A stretch of 64,000 nucleotides of DNA. Source: Liolophura sinensis. Taxonomy: Eukaryota > Mollusca > Polyplacophora > Chitonida > Chitonidae. The translations under genes and the position numbers were made by a program. Each line of letters begins with the position of its first letter. Positions within the stretch are counted from its first letter, which is position 1. Location: NCBI RefSeq assembly GCF_032854445.1, contig NC_088298.1:14931504-14995503 (forward strand), written 5' to 3'. The notes beneath the pieces were generated by a model, which saw nothing but the letters and a program-made list of their open reading frames with translations, was not told the origin of the DNA and did no database searches. Shown here one piece after another: positions 33,040-43,568 of this stretch.

Positions 33040-33870
33040 GTTGATTGATATTTAATGTTATATCCAGTGATTTGTGAAAGAATGTGACATTAATCTAATG
33101 TAAATGATAGGCCCATGTGTGAAATGAGAGTTTAATCAACGAGATAAAGGTAGCGATGACATTATCAATGGAAGCGACGAAATGATCGCTGCGTCTATTG
33201 ATAATAACGTTAGCTGTACAAATGATTGGCTAAATGATTAGCTGACTGACTCGGCGAGTGATTCGCTGATTGAGGGGGGTGGTGTATAACTGGGCAACTG
33301 AGCTTGCAACTAACCAAGTGGTAAAATGACAGTGGTGGTAGATTTACCGAGAAGTAGACTGACTTGTTGATACACAGACTAGATGGTAGACTTAACAAGT
33401 GGTAGAAACGTTCACTGACTGGGTTAGCTTGATGACCCCTGACCCCTTGACTTACTTCATAGCTCGCTGGATGGTTTACGCGATGGCTTACGAGGTGACT
33501 TATTTGATGATTAACTGACTTCATGCAAGTCTGAATGTAGATGGCTGACATTTTTGAAAACTCCCTTATGGAAAAAGTGGTTATGCCCATACCGTCCATG
33601 CTGTACGATATTGGAACAACTTATATCTTGTCCAACCACATAAAAAATGAAAATGACGTGTCTAACCACTTTAAATGGATGTTTTAAAAAATGTCGGGCA
33701 CCTGCTTTCAGGCTTGCTTGATGACACTTTCACAACAGCCTAAGTTACTGCGTTACTATACGTGTCACTAGCTGGCTAACTTGCTGAAGAACTGGCTCGA
33801 TAGCTTATTGACTCGTGTTGTTATTGATTTGATCAGTGACTAGATGGTTGACTGTCTGACTATAAACTGA
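33040..33870 (-). repeat. Degenerate TGACT/GATTGA-rich tract
   Basis: Words such as GACTGACTCGG, GATTCGCTGATTGA, CTAGCTGGCTAAC and GTGACTAGATGGTTGACTG recur without a fixed period. The 129-codon minus frame at 33210-33599 (HQISHLVSHRVNHPASYEVS-like) comes from this compositional bias. Confidence 0.55.
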
Positions 33871-34149
33871 CCACGAAACTAAATGGCCAAAAGCCATAAG
33901 ACCTACAGAGGAGGTTTAAGAGGAGCACCAGCGCAGATCTGAATAATAATATCAATCAAATCGATATTTCTGCTTTATTAAAAGTCATTACCAAAGATAT
34001 CAGACAACTTATTTTACCATAGACTTACATATTCATAATGAATTGTGAGGAATAGGTCATGTTAAAACAAGAGACCAGACAGGTGAAACATCAAGAAATA
34101 CACATGCAAGCAAAAACGGGAGAGCAGCAACGCGGGGAATTGAAAGACA

Positions 34150-34228
34150 TATGTTTTTGCTGGCACATGGTGCTGGCACATAGTCCTGGCACATGGTCCT
34201 GGCACATAGTCCTGGCACATAGTCCACA
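34150..34228 (+). repeat. 14-bp tandem repeat, 5 copies
   Basis: CTGGCACATGGTC and CTGGCACATAGTC units alternate. They cause overlapping frames on both strands (34059-34379 and 34057-34353), which are not genes. Confidence 0.9.
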
Positions 34229-34489
34229 TAGCTCAGAGCTAACATCAGGCCTCCAAATGATAAGTTTTCGGAAACTTGTTGACCGTCAGCAGCAATGTGC
34301 AATAAGCTTGCGTCAGCCTCTCGCGAAAAATCTTCAAAGTGCATCAGCACCAATTATGCGCTTCGAGAAACTTAACTGAGAACACACTTCAAAGCATTCT
34401 CCTTGGTGTAGTCGTTGGTGCGCAATTACTTGTTCTTAATTAATAATGTAGCTGGTGAGAAACATGTGAAAAAAAACATTTTGTTCGTC

Positions 34490-34615
34490 AGAAACCTACG
34501 GATGTTTGTGCATGTATCCCCGGGGACTATGTGGCTTTCTTCCTACTATACCGCAGTCGTTTAAGTGAAAAATTGTGAACTACTGCATAAAACACCAATC
34601 AAATTAATAAATACA
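34490..34615 (+). repeat. Diverged SINE, 5'-truncated
   Basis: AAACCTACGGATGTTTGTGC, TTTCTTCCTACTATACCGCA, GTGAACTACTGCATAAAACA and CCAATCAAATTAATAAATAC follow the consensus order with many changes. Confidence 0.8.
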
Positions 34616-34841
34616 TATAAACTTTATTATAAGTGGAGGTAAGTGTAATGTAATCGGTTCTAACTCACGTCTTTTCCTTACGGGCAGAACCAAGGTTGTC
34701 CTTGGACTTGGTCACTAGATGTGAACAAATCTTCAGGCACCGAAATCGACTTTATGTTTCCGTACAAATCTGCCAGATACAAACAACTCGATAATAATTC
34801 ATGCTAACTGTATTACATTCCCAAATAGATTAATTCAGGTC

Positions 34842-34952
34842 TGACAGCAACCTGCGGATGGTCATGGTTTTCTCCCGGGCTCTGTCCAGTTTCCTCCCAC
34901 CATAATATTCTTGAGTACGGCGTAAAACACCAATCAAATAAATAAATAAATT
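34842..34952 (+). repeat. tRNA-type SINE with an internal deletion
   Basis: CAGCAACCTGCGGATGGTCA, GTCCAGTTTCCTCCCACCAT, then directly AATATTCTTGAGTACGGCGT. About 24 bp (the CTGGCCGCCGTCGTATAAGTG part) are missing. Tail: CACCAATCAAATAAATAAAT. Confidence 0.95.
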
Positions 34953-34956
34953 ATAT

Positions 34957-35200
34957 ACTGTCTTAGTTATTTGGCGATTATTGAATGTTTTGGAAATTAC
35001 TTTTTGCGATTACAGATATGCAGCGTCCAGTGTGGTAGAGGATTGGTTTACGACCCTCTATTGCGACGACTTGATTCATATACTTTCTTAATTACTTGGT
35101 GATTTGTGTTGGTACTCTTCTTTGCGATTATTGACCTGGAGCGTCCATTGTGGTTGACGATTGGTATACGAATGTTTCGATGCCTAGAATCCCAACAGTG
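34957..35200 (+). repeat. Dispersed repeat family T, two tandem copies
   Basis: Two ~120-bp units, each with a CTTAGTTATTTGGCGATT/CTTAATTACTTGGTGATTTG start, a TTTGCGATTA segment, GCAGCGTCCAGTGTGGT/GAGCGTCCATTGTGGTTGAC and ATTGGTWTACGA. Further copies are at 53090-53230, 54525-54690 and 60930-61090, with a fragment at 36310-36360. Confidence 0.75.
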
Positions 35201-35882
35201 TCATCAGGCAGCAGGTATTCTGCCCTCAAAAATGGCTACCGTTCGAACCAGAGTTTGTACTCGGAATAAGGATGGTACCGCAGGTCCCGAATTTCTCCCG
35301 CGCTTAGCACGGTGAGTCAGGAGGAGGGGAAACGAGTCTTAATGAGGCGTGGATAGAGTTTATTACCGCGCTGCTAACGGATATGTCTTCGTGTAGCTCA
35401 GGTCCTTTGACAACAACAGCCAGCTGTACTTCGAAACAGGCAGCATATCCAAGGCATGGAATTTTCGTCTTTGAACACACTTCATCTAAAACTTCTTTCC
35501 ACCAGCCAAAGAAAAAAACACATGTGTTTTCATTTTGCCAATGTGTTCATATCGTGTTTTACTGACTAACCAATCGACACACCTGATAAATAGGCCGGTA
35601 AGTGAAACAAGATCAAAGTCTCGCTGATGATTTGCGATATTACGTAAACATTTCGCCTGATAACAAAGACACGAGGTTATCAAGGCGGCAGTAGTTTACT
35701 TATAGATCTGGCGTTATTACTATCTCCCATCTCAAGAGCTCAAAATGAAGGCTATAGTATTCTATACAGATACCCTGGGCATATCGAGATTCCAACTTAC
35801 TGACTGGTTGTAGCTAGATTCCGCCGCTCATATAGGCCTTTGGTGACACTAACAGGCTGAAGGAGTCTGCACAGGCTTACTT
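35201..35882. other. No feature recognised
   Basis: Frames at 35106-35315 and 35383-35565 have no signature; the first is partly inside family T. Confidence 0.35.
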
Positions 35883-36186
35883 ACTTTGAGTGAGTGAGTG
35901 AGCGAGTTAGTGCTTGGGGTTTAACAATTTTTAACAATTTTTCAGTCATATGACGACGAAGGAATTCTTGGGTGCATGTACGTGTAATGTGCCTCCTTGT
36001 TGCAGGATGGATTTCCACCGCTCTTTTATCCAGTGCTGCTTCACTGAGACGACTTACCGAAGGCAAGTAAGCCGCCCCGCCCAAGCCATTACGCTGATAT
36101 GGGTCAACTAGTCGCTGCACTATCCCCTTAATGCTGAACAGCAAGCGAGGAAGTTACAACTTCTTCTTTTAAAATCTTAGGTGTGA
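35883..36186 (-). repeat. SINE of the TGAG/CTCA-tailed family
   Basis: The 3' tail is the (TGAG)n run at 35886-35905, so the element reads on the minus strand. Plus-strand landmarks are GTGCTTGGGGTTTAACAATT, CATATGACGACGAAGGAATT, GTAATGTGCCTCCTTGTTGC, GGATTTCCACCGCTCTTTTA, GTGCTGCTTCACTGAGACGA, GCAAGTAAGCCGCCCCGCCC and GCACTATCCCCTTAATGCTG. I recognise this as a repeat common in molluscan genomes. The tRNA-like head is absent here beyond about 36186. The 87-codon frame over it is an artefact. Confidence 0.85.
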
Positions 36187-36309
36187 CCCTGAATCTACCG
36201 TTCCTGAAGTGGACGCTCTATCGGGGCCGGTGCGTACTTTGAAGATTGTCTCTCTCCAACTATGTCTGATGTACAGGTTGTTTTTTCCATGATCGATTTG
36301 TAAAGTCCC

Positions 36310-36360
36310 TTATAATGGTCTACGAGTGGTACACGAATGTCGGACTTAACGCTTAGATTC
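36310..36360 (+). repeat. Family T fragment
   Basis: TATAATGGTCTACGAGTGGT and ACACGAATGTCGGACTTA resemble CTATGGTCCATGGGTAGTAT and ACGAATGTCAGACTTT at 61030-61065. Confidence 0.5.
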
Positions 36361-36424
36361 CACCAATATGTACGGCAAGTCATTAGGTCAATCGTGGGAA
36401 AATTCGTCAATCATTTATCAAAGG

Positions 36425-36525
36425 TCGGTGGTTTACCTCGGAACTCCGATTTTCTCCACCTATACATCTGCCATACAGTAGGCTAAAAGTGAAAATCTTT
36501 GAGTATGGCGGTGAGCAACCATCAA
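36425..36525 (+). repeat. Diverged SINE 3' half
   Basis: TCGGTGGTTTACCTCGGAAC, TTTCTCCACCTATAC, AGTGAAAATCTTTGAGTATG and GCGGTGAGCAACCATCAA follow the core-to-tail order of the SINE with heavy decay. Confidence 0.55.
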
Positions 36526-36789
36526 GCATTCCATCACTACTTGGTGGACTGGTTGATTGTAACATCAAACATCAGCTCGAGTATTTGGTGATTTGACCTT
36601 TTTTGCAAACTCTCTGATGTGTGATCTCGCCGTAGATCGTATTAATGAATTAGCTCTATTTCTGCGCAAGTCACCTGTGCATATCCTACAGGGTTAATCA
36701 AATAATTGAACGTAAGATGTACATTTCTATAATAATCTTGAAAGCATGTATCTTTCACAATCTTGGCCTATCGAAAATATTAAAAAGAC

Positions 36790-36880
36790 TGCAGCATAGA
36801 GTGTAAAACCGCAGCAACGACCACAGTGTGATGGTTGGCAACTGGTTACATATGAAACTCTTGCCGAGGACGTAACAATA
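36790..36880 (+). repeat. Family R fragment
   Basis: GCAGCAACGACCACAGTGTG, ATGGTTGGCAACTGGTTACA and GAAACTCTTGCCGAGG align with the core AGCGACGACAGTGTGATAGC and following bases. Confidence 0.65.
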
Positions 36881-36899
36881 TCCTGCGTGCTATAGCAAA

Positions 36900-37020
36900 T
36901 CCATTACATTACCCTACAGACCAGCTTTCCTCGCCGCAAACACCCTCATCCCCACCCCGACCAGCTTTCCTCGCCGCCAACACCATAATCCCCACCACAC
37001 CCACCCCACCTCGTCCTTCC
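36900..37020 (+). repeat. Short duplicated C-rich segment
   Basis: GACCAGCTTTCCTCGCCGC occurs at about 36920 and again at 36959, followed by CCCCACC-rich sequence. It is a local tandem duplication of about 39 bp. Confidence 0.7.
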
Positions 37021-37292
37021 AGTGTCCCCTGATAGCTAAGTGGAGCGTGCAGAATCCGAATCCTCACAACGCACAGCACCTTTTCACAAAACTAAAGCTT
37101 AATTTACCGTCCCCTCGAGCTATGTGTATTTCTAAGCGCCACTCCGGCAAAAGGTGCATAGCCCATGATGACGTAAAGACTCTTTCAGCTTCCTCGTCTA
37201 GTTCGTTAACTCACATCTACAGAAACCCACTTTGATCTCGCTAACCAAATTTTTCCTTATACGAAAGCAAAGCCTCGTCTAACACTTCGACA

Positions 37293-37587
37293 ATGAGATC
37301 CAAAGTTTTAATGGATTCTCGGAGTTTCCAATCAGCCGTAAATAAAAGGGAGCAAGGAAGTGTCTCCAGTAACGCCTGGAGGTTTCTTTTGCCGGCCATC
37401 GTTGGAATTATACTTTCCTGTAATTCAGTGACACTATGTCAGCCGTGTGAAGCCCGCGTCGCTCCGTGGATGCTGGACAAACTTCCGTTCCCTACAGAGA
37501 CAGCTCTGGCAATCGGAGACGCTGAACTCAGTTCAAATCTAACGAAATACCGCAGACGAATAAACAAATTGTACATTTACATCACAG
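37293..37587 (+). CDS. Candidate first coding exon, secreted or membrane protein
   Basis: The ATG at 37293 has A at -3 and an in-frame stop about 50 bases upstream. The first ~98 residues give a signal-peptide-like region at residues 29-48 (WRFLLPAIVGIILSCNSVTL) followed by CQPCEARVAPWMLDKLPFPT and a basic patch (KYRRRINKLY). A strong donor (ATCACAG/GTGAGG) at 37588 would end the exon in phase 1. If unspliced, the frame runs to 37760 (155 residues) and gains a second hydrophobic stretch. GC is higher than in the flanks. No family was recognised and no partner exon was identified downstream. Confidence 0.35.
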
Positions 37588-38646
37588 GTGAGGTCGGGGC
37601 GACTGCGTTATGTTGTCTCTTGTTTCATTACTTTCAATTCGTTTGCTCTAAAAGAGCAATGAACAAGAGCTTTTTTCCAAGTGCGCATTGTATGTCAGAT
37701 AACGCCCCCATCGAGACGAAACGGTATGTCCATGCTATCGACATCGACTTTAATTCATAATTCGTATAGGTATCTTTTCTGTGTTAGCAGACTCATAAAA
37801 TTTCCGCCAAGCGCAAATTTACACCGAAACGTCTCTTGTAGCTATCCTTAGAATCCTCAGAACCTGTCTCGTCTATCGTCTCATAATTGACTGGACACAT
37901 AACAAGAATTCAGATTTCTAGCTTAAGGCATCTGCATGTTGATGATTACCTGTTTTAACTTCATATATAGATACATAAGCTATCGTCAAATGGTTTGTTG
38001 GAAAATGCTGACTGATAAATAACTCAAAAAAGTAATCTTTCAGTTTTAACAGAAAGTCTTTTTTGAGTGATGCTAGAATGCATTATATCACTATAACGTA
38101 ATACTGTGTCATATTCCACATACATATGTCATACATTCCACAACATGTGCGCTGCACTGCATATTTAACGGGACAATCCGATACAATAACAGAATACATT
38201 CTGGCTTCACTCAGCCAATAGACTTTTTGTTAAATTTAACACATTATTTTTAGTAATATAGTTCAAAGTTGCAATACTCCAACAACAATGGCATTTTGCT
38301 GATTTACGTTTACCCTGCCAGCCATTTTCTTTTGATATTACAAAAGTCGGTGTGTGCCATTCGTTTGCTCATCTCAGTCTTTGCTTTTAATACAAAAAAC
38401 TTCAGATAAGAATATCTATAATTTTATCGGCAACTGTCGGCTCAAGTGAATATTGAGATAAGATGTCTCATGTTACAGATGGAAATACCTCATCTCGCTT
38501 TTAGCGCTGAACTTACAGAGTGATATTACAGAGCTGTATGCTGTAACAATGTTGTATATAAATATGACGCGTAGTCACGTGCTAATTCAAGATATACACC
38601 CCTGACTTCATATCACACGTTTGTTCCTGTCCACTCGTATAGTATA
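37588..38646. other. No feature recognised
   Basis: If the exon above is real, this is intronic. AT-rich. Confidence 0.3.
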
Positions 38647-39178
38647 TCATAGTACATCATAGCACAGATCGATGAGCATAACAAGACCCTCCTTAACTGT
38701 ATCTGCCAGCCCTATAACACCAAACACGGGCGAATCAAACAAAAGGCGCCTTATACATTTATCATGACTCTGAAATTTGGCACACTTTTTGACTGACGCT
38801 TTGTTTGGGGCGTGTAACAATTCCATTGGCCCCGGCCATTTTTTTTGTCTACATTTTATGAGCTTTCGCCCATAGGCGTCTAGTTTTCTCAGATAGTCCT
38901 CAGTTTCATTTAAAATCTGACTGGGGACTTTTTCCCGGAAAACGGATGACCGTTGTTCCAGACGTATTATATGAGATGGTATCAATCAGGTCGGAACGAA
39001 TCCTGTCTAGCTCAGATGATATAACGTACACCGAACAGAATTCATAAATGATTCTTTCCGTCTCGACGCGACCAGATAAAGAAATCAAGCTGTAGATTGG
39101 GTGTGACATTTCGTCTGAGCAACGCTGCCGGAAATTTATTGGAAGTTCCAGGCGGTGTAAGTTCATTACACGTGACTG
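38647..39178 (-). pseudogene. Candidate broken coding region, two overlapping frames
   Basis: Two minus-strand frames, 39166-38906 and 38985-38647, overlap by 80 bp in different registers. The first ends its coding-like part at ELDRIRSDLID and the second begins IPSHIIRLEQRSSVFREKVP. Together they would give a charged, helix-prone region with KLDAYGRKLIKCRQKKW, then several cysteines and lysines. A plausible acceptor (TTCCAG) lies just upstream at about 39178. This fits a gene fragment with one frameshift, or two chance frames. No family recognised. Confidence 0.2.
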
Positions 39179-39499
39179 GAATTAGTAGCGGTGATATTAA
39201 CGGCCACTGTTTATCTACGGAGGTCCGGAAGGGTCAGAATCACTGCGGATAAAATCACAACCAGACGCCATTACTAACCAAGGTACAACGTCCCCTACAC
39301 CAATGAATAATGTATCAGCAGATGGAATACTTACATGCTTAGAATAACCCTTGCTGTGCCAAGTGATGATTCCCTGCGTTTTTAAAAACAACACATTGTG
39401 TTATTCGCTAAAAGGAGCGCTTGATACTTGGTAGATGGTCAGCATAATAACTGACAATATAAAAGAATATAGCATAATGGGTAAAACCAAAGTATCGAC

Positions 39500-39935
39500 G
39501 ACAGTAATATTTGGTAATTGTGAACTTACATTGTGATGTTTGGTAACTGGTCAAAACTACATCTTGATATCTGGCAACTGGCCAACACTACATAGTGATA
39601 TTTGGTAGCTGGTCAACACAACACAGTACAGTAATATTTGGTAACTGTTCAAAACTACATCGTGATATTTTGTAACTGGTCAACACTAAATCGTGATATT
39701 TGGCAGCTAGCCAACACTACATAGTGATATTTGGTAACTGGCCAACACCACATAGTGATATTTGATAACTGATCAACACTACAAAGTGATATTTGGTAAC
39801 TGGCCAACACTACATAGTGATATTTGATAACTGATCAACACTACAAAGTGATATTTGGTAACTGGTCAATACTACATAGTGATATTTTGTAACTGGTGAA
39901 CACTACATCGGGATATTTGATAAGTAGTCAGATCG
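39500..39935 (+). repeat. 31-bp minisatellite, about 14 copies
   Basis: Units of GTGATATTTGGTAACTGGTC plus AACACTACATA, with variants (GGCCAAC, GATCAAC, TTTTGTAAC). Some pairs are duplicated as dimers (TTTGATAACTGATCAACACT appears twice 62 bp apart). Confidence 0.95.
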
Positions 39936-40344
39936 TCATGGTTGGTAACTATCGCAATGTATGGTTACCAATTGTAGGTTGCTGGAAAGCTTTCTCATGC
40001 TTAGGCTAGTCAAATTTGCTGAATGCTCAATCACCGTAAGGATTAATTAGCTCATTCCGTATTCCGTAACACTTAATCTTTACAGCCCTGCATTATACAC
40101 ATAACAGGGGGCTTAGTCACGAATATGAATTTTGGAAATCAAATTGATGATTAGTATACGAATGTTGTATCCGATATTTACATTCACATGGCATTGACAT
40201 ATGATCTGACAATCTATCTTATGTATGCTTGTATATTTAATTGATGTTTCCATGTTCCACTCAGACTTAGTCCTTTTCTTCTTTCTTTGTTTCTTCATCT
40301 TTTTTTCCTAGCAGATTTCACCTTCAAAATGATAAAGGATGTAA

Positions 40345-40515
40345 AACATTAAGAGTAAACCTAGAGCAGCGACGACGGCATGATAGCTGGCAAATGGTCA
40401 CACATAACGGGTGAAACGCAGACTCTTGTGAAGTTACCTCGGTTAGGATTTTATTGTAACTGTCCATGAAATTGCTTAACTGCCAGCAAATTACACACCC
40501 ACTAGCACCATTTCT
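40345..40515 (+). repeat. Family R, short copy
   Basis: GAGCAGCGACGACGGCATGA, GCTGGCAAATGGTCACACAT, AAGTTACCTCGGTTAGG and GCAAATTACACACCCACTAGCACC. Confidence 0.85.
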
Positions 40516-41589
40516 TTGGATGTTTCATATATATATACTGCTGTTTTTATGTTTTACACTCAGTGAGTAACACAGACATAACCATAGCCACATGGAGGAG
40601 TCGAACTCACGACCTCCTCTGTGCGATCCACAACGGACGCAATTCACATACACTTGCTTCGTAAACAACACCATATGTTGACGGCCTTCTGTAATTATTT
40701 ACGCTACACGAAATGTGCATCAGCCGGCAGTTTTCTTTCCCATATTTTTGTTCACAGATTTCGCCTTCAAAGCCAGAACATATCTTACTCACCCAGTCCC
40801 GTAAGGTTAATAATACAGCTCAGCAGTTTAAACCAAATCAGAAGAAGTGCTGGTATGTCTGTACCTCCTGCCAATTTGAAAATTGGCCCAACCACACGAA
40901 ATTGCTTATTCTGTCCTCCCCCACATTTCCTTCACCGGGGGTGGGGGCATCGATATGCGTTAATGTAGACTTACTAACGTCTCCGCCACGACGTTACGTA
41001 ATCCACAGTTGCCGTAATAAGATGGCTGCCTGAATGCATTGAGAGCAAGACACCAATTGGGTTTTTTTTTGCGTTTTTTTTTTTCAAACCTAGCGTTTCC
41101 TATTTTTTCTTCACCCAAATCCCAGGTGCTTCCCACATGCATCGTTCTTTCCATTTGCATACAAATGAGGCGTATTATAGTATGTACACGAAATCAAACC
41201 ATTTAGAAAATATCCTTCAAGGCACTCAACACTCCGCGCACCATACTGTTAAACATATTTAAAAATATTTGAAATACTCGTAACTTCCCGGTGGAGGTCT
41301 GGCCAAGCGTGTAACTCCAACTTAAATGACTTATACTTAAAACTACAACTAATAACTATACTTTTATTGTATGTTCCGGTTAATAATTACGCCGTCGGCG
41401 TATTCTTCGGCTGATTACTACGTCTAAACATTTGTTTAGCCAGTTACCACACCTTAAACGCCTACCCCAGGAAACTATTACGACTTAAACACTTCTTACT
41501 ACGCCCTAAACGTCTGCTAGTAATCACACCCTAAATATCCGCTGTGCCACTTTCTTTGCTCTGAAAAGCCTCTGTTAGTCGTCACCTGC
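40516..41589. other. No gene seen
   Basis: A B-box-like GAGTTCGACTCC on the minus strand at 40597-40608 hints at a decayed tRNA-derived element. Overlapping plus frames at 40621-40968 and 40713-41033 have no domain. From about 41330 the sequence grades into the 31-bp repeat that follows. Confidence 0.35.
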
Positions 41590-42325
41590 GCCTTACATGT
41601 TTTTGCAAGTTAGAAACTACAGCCTAAACTTTTGCACAAGCTAGTAACTACGTCCTAAAAGTTTGCACAAGTGCGTAACTTCTTCCTTAACGCACAAGTT
41701 AGTAACTACGCCCTAAATATCTATTCAAGTTAGCAACAAGGTCCTAAACGTCTGGACAATTTAGTAACTACGTTCTAAGCGAGTACACGAATTAGTAACT
41801 ACGTTTTAAAAGTCTGTTTAAGTTAGTAACTACGTCCAAAACGTCTGCACAAGTTAGTAACTACATCCTCAGCGAATGCACAAGCTGGTAACTACGTATT
41901 GAAAGTCTGTACAAGTTAGTAACTACGTTCTAAACCTCTGGATAGTTTAGTAACTACGTTCTAAGCGTGCGCACGAATTAGTAACTACGTCTGCACAAGC
42001 TGGTAAATACGTCTTAGAAGTCTGTACAAGTTAGTAACTATGTCCTAAGCGTCTGTTCAAATTAGTAACCACGTCCTAAACCTCTGCACAATTTAGTAAC
42101 TCCGTCCTATGCGAGTGCACAAGCTAGTAACTACGTCTTAAAAGTCTGTACAAGTTAGTAACTAGGTCCTAAACGTCAGTTCAAGTTAGTAACTACACGT
42201 ACGTCCTAAACTCCATCACAACTTAGTAGCTGTCTCCAAAAAGACCGCACAAGCCAGTAACCGCCTCCTAAACGTCTGCTAGTTCTAAACCTTTGCACAA
42301 GTAAGTAACTACATCCCACGTGTCT
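41590..42325 (+). repeat. 31-bp minisatellite, more than 20 degenerate copies
   Basis: Unit GTTAGTAACTACGTCCTAAA plus CGTCTGCACAA. Copies vary widely (TTTAGTAACTACGTTCTAAG; GCTGGTAACTACG). Weak precursors (TTACTACGCCCTAAACGTCT) start around 41400. The array is old and unhomogenised, in contrast to the one at 56601. Confidence 0.95.
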
Positions 42326-42889
42326 CCTCGGGAAAACTTGGTAATCACATTATTTGTAGACTCAATACAATTCTATTTTGCAACCGCGAAGTGACACAGT
42401 TTTATGGCTTGAGTATTATCCTATCTTCCAGCTGGGTTATACACCACAGGACTTCCTTCTTCAATCCCTGTAGCTATATTGCAATATTGCCCTGACTCAT
42501 AAACTTGATAAAGGTATGATCTCTTGTACCAAGTGAGCCTCTCCAGCAAACGGCGGGGGTGTCTCATGTGTTATAAACACGTCAGCATTGTAACAAGGTA
42601 ATCGTCAACAACTCAGCGGGATCGGAATTCTTCTCCCAAAGTGATAAACGTGTCAGGATGACTTCAGGTCCCTGTGTTCGATATGAGCGTGTGAAAATGA
42701 GAGTGTTTTCTCTAGCCCTAAATGTGCTCCCCAAGGTACCGGTGCAAAAACACTCAGGAATGATTAATTTGACGTGTGAATCTAACCCGCAATGCATCCA
42801 TCAGTCCATTTGTGCACGTTAACAACTCAGTTTCCGGCAAGTTATTCAGAAGTGGTTATTATCATCCCTAGAATTCGGATTATCTACAC

Positions 42890-43130
42890 AACATCATCGT
42901 GTTCATCATCGCCGTCATCACCATCATCACCGCCTTCAAGCACGCTATGAAGAATTTGTTTACGATCATCTCTTACTTTCGGATCAGCATCATAACAACA
43001 ATCACCGCCATCACCATTATCCCTGACATCAGCGCCATCATTGTTTTCGTCGTCATCAATGTCTTTGTCATCACTGTCGTCGTAATATTTGTGATTGTCC
43101 CTAACATCATCATCATCTCCATTAGTCAGT
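42890..43130 (+). repeat. CAT/ATC trinucleotide-rich tract
   Basis: CATCATCGTGTTCATCATCG-type sequence produces an Ile-rich frame on one strand and an Asp-rich frame (DDGDDGDDEHDD) on the other. Both are artefacts of the triplet bias. Confidence 0.85.
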
Positions 43131-43189
43131 ATCATCGTAATATCACATTAAATGTAACATAATTTTGCATAATATACAACCCATACTCT

Positions 43190-43285
43190 ACTCGGTTTCC
43201 TCCCACAATAATGCTGGCCGCCGTCGTATAAGTCAAATACTCTTGAGAACGGTGTAAAACACTAATCAAATAAATAAAAAAATAA
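43190..43285 (+). repeat. SINE 3' half
   Basis: GGTTTCCTCCCACAATAATG, CTGGCCGCCGTCGTATAAGT, CTCTTGAGAACGGTGTAAAA and a tail. A further tail-like piece, GGCGTAAAATGCCGATGAAA plus (TAAA)n, lies at 43311-43352. Confidence 0.95.
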
Positions 43286-43556
43286 ATATACTCCAATCAA
43301 TCCAATTGATTGGCGTAAAATGCCGATGAAATAAATAAATAAATAAATAAATATACTCTAATTAGTGCCAATGTTCCGTCGCATCTTGCACCAATTCGTA
43401 CTGGAAAATACAATGAACATTTTTTTCTTTTTTGCCCGTTCTTTTTTAATTGGGGTAAATGCACTCAAATATTAAACTCTTTGTTGACTTTTATGGAGCA
43501 CATTAATACGTGTCATGAACTGAATCGCTATTTTGACACGTATTAGCCGCCAAACA

Positions 43557-43568
43557 ACCCCCCCCCCC
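43557..43568 (+). repeat. Poly-C run
   Basis: A homopolymer C tract of about 12 within a GC-rich local patch. A similar run is at 53348-53358. Confidence 0.9.

Noticed and set aside
33210-33599. 129-codon minus frame (Ser/His/Val-rich)
   Set aside because: It lies in a degenerate TGACT/GATTGA tract; composition explains it.
37530-37600. Growth-factor-like (FGF) motif in the basic patch RRRINKLYIYITG
   Set aside because: Only a superficial resemblance to an RRxxxLY stretch; no beta-trefoil sequence follows, and the frame probably ends at the donor at 37588.
42884-43162. Asp-rich minus frame and Ile-rich plus frame
   Set aside because: Both come from the CAT/ATC trinucleotide bias; they are mirror readings of one tract.
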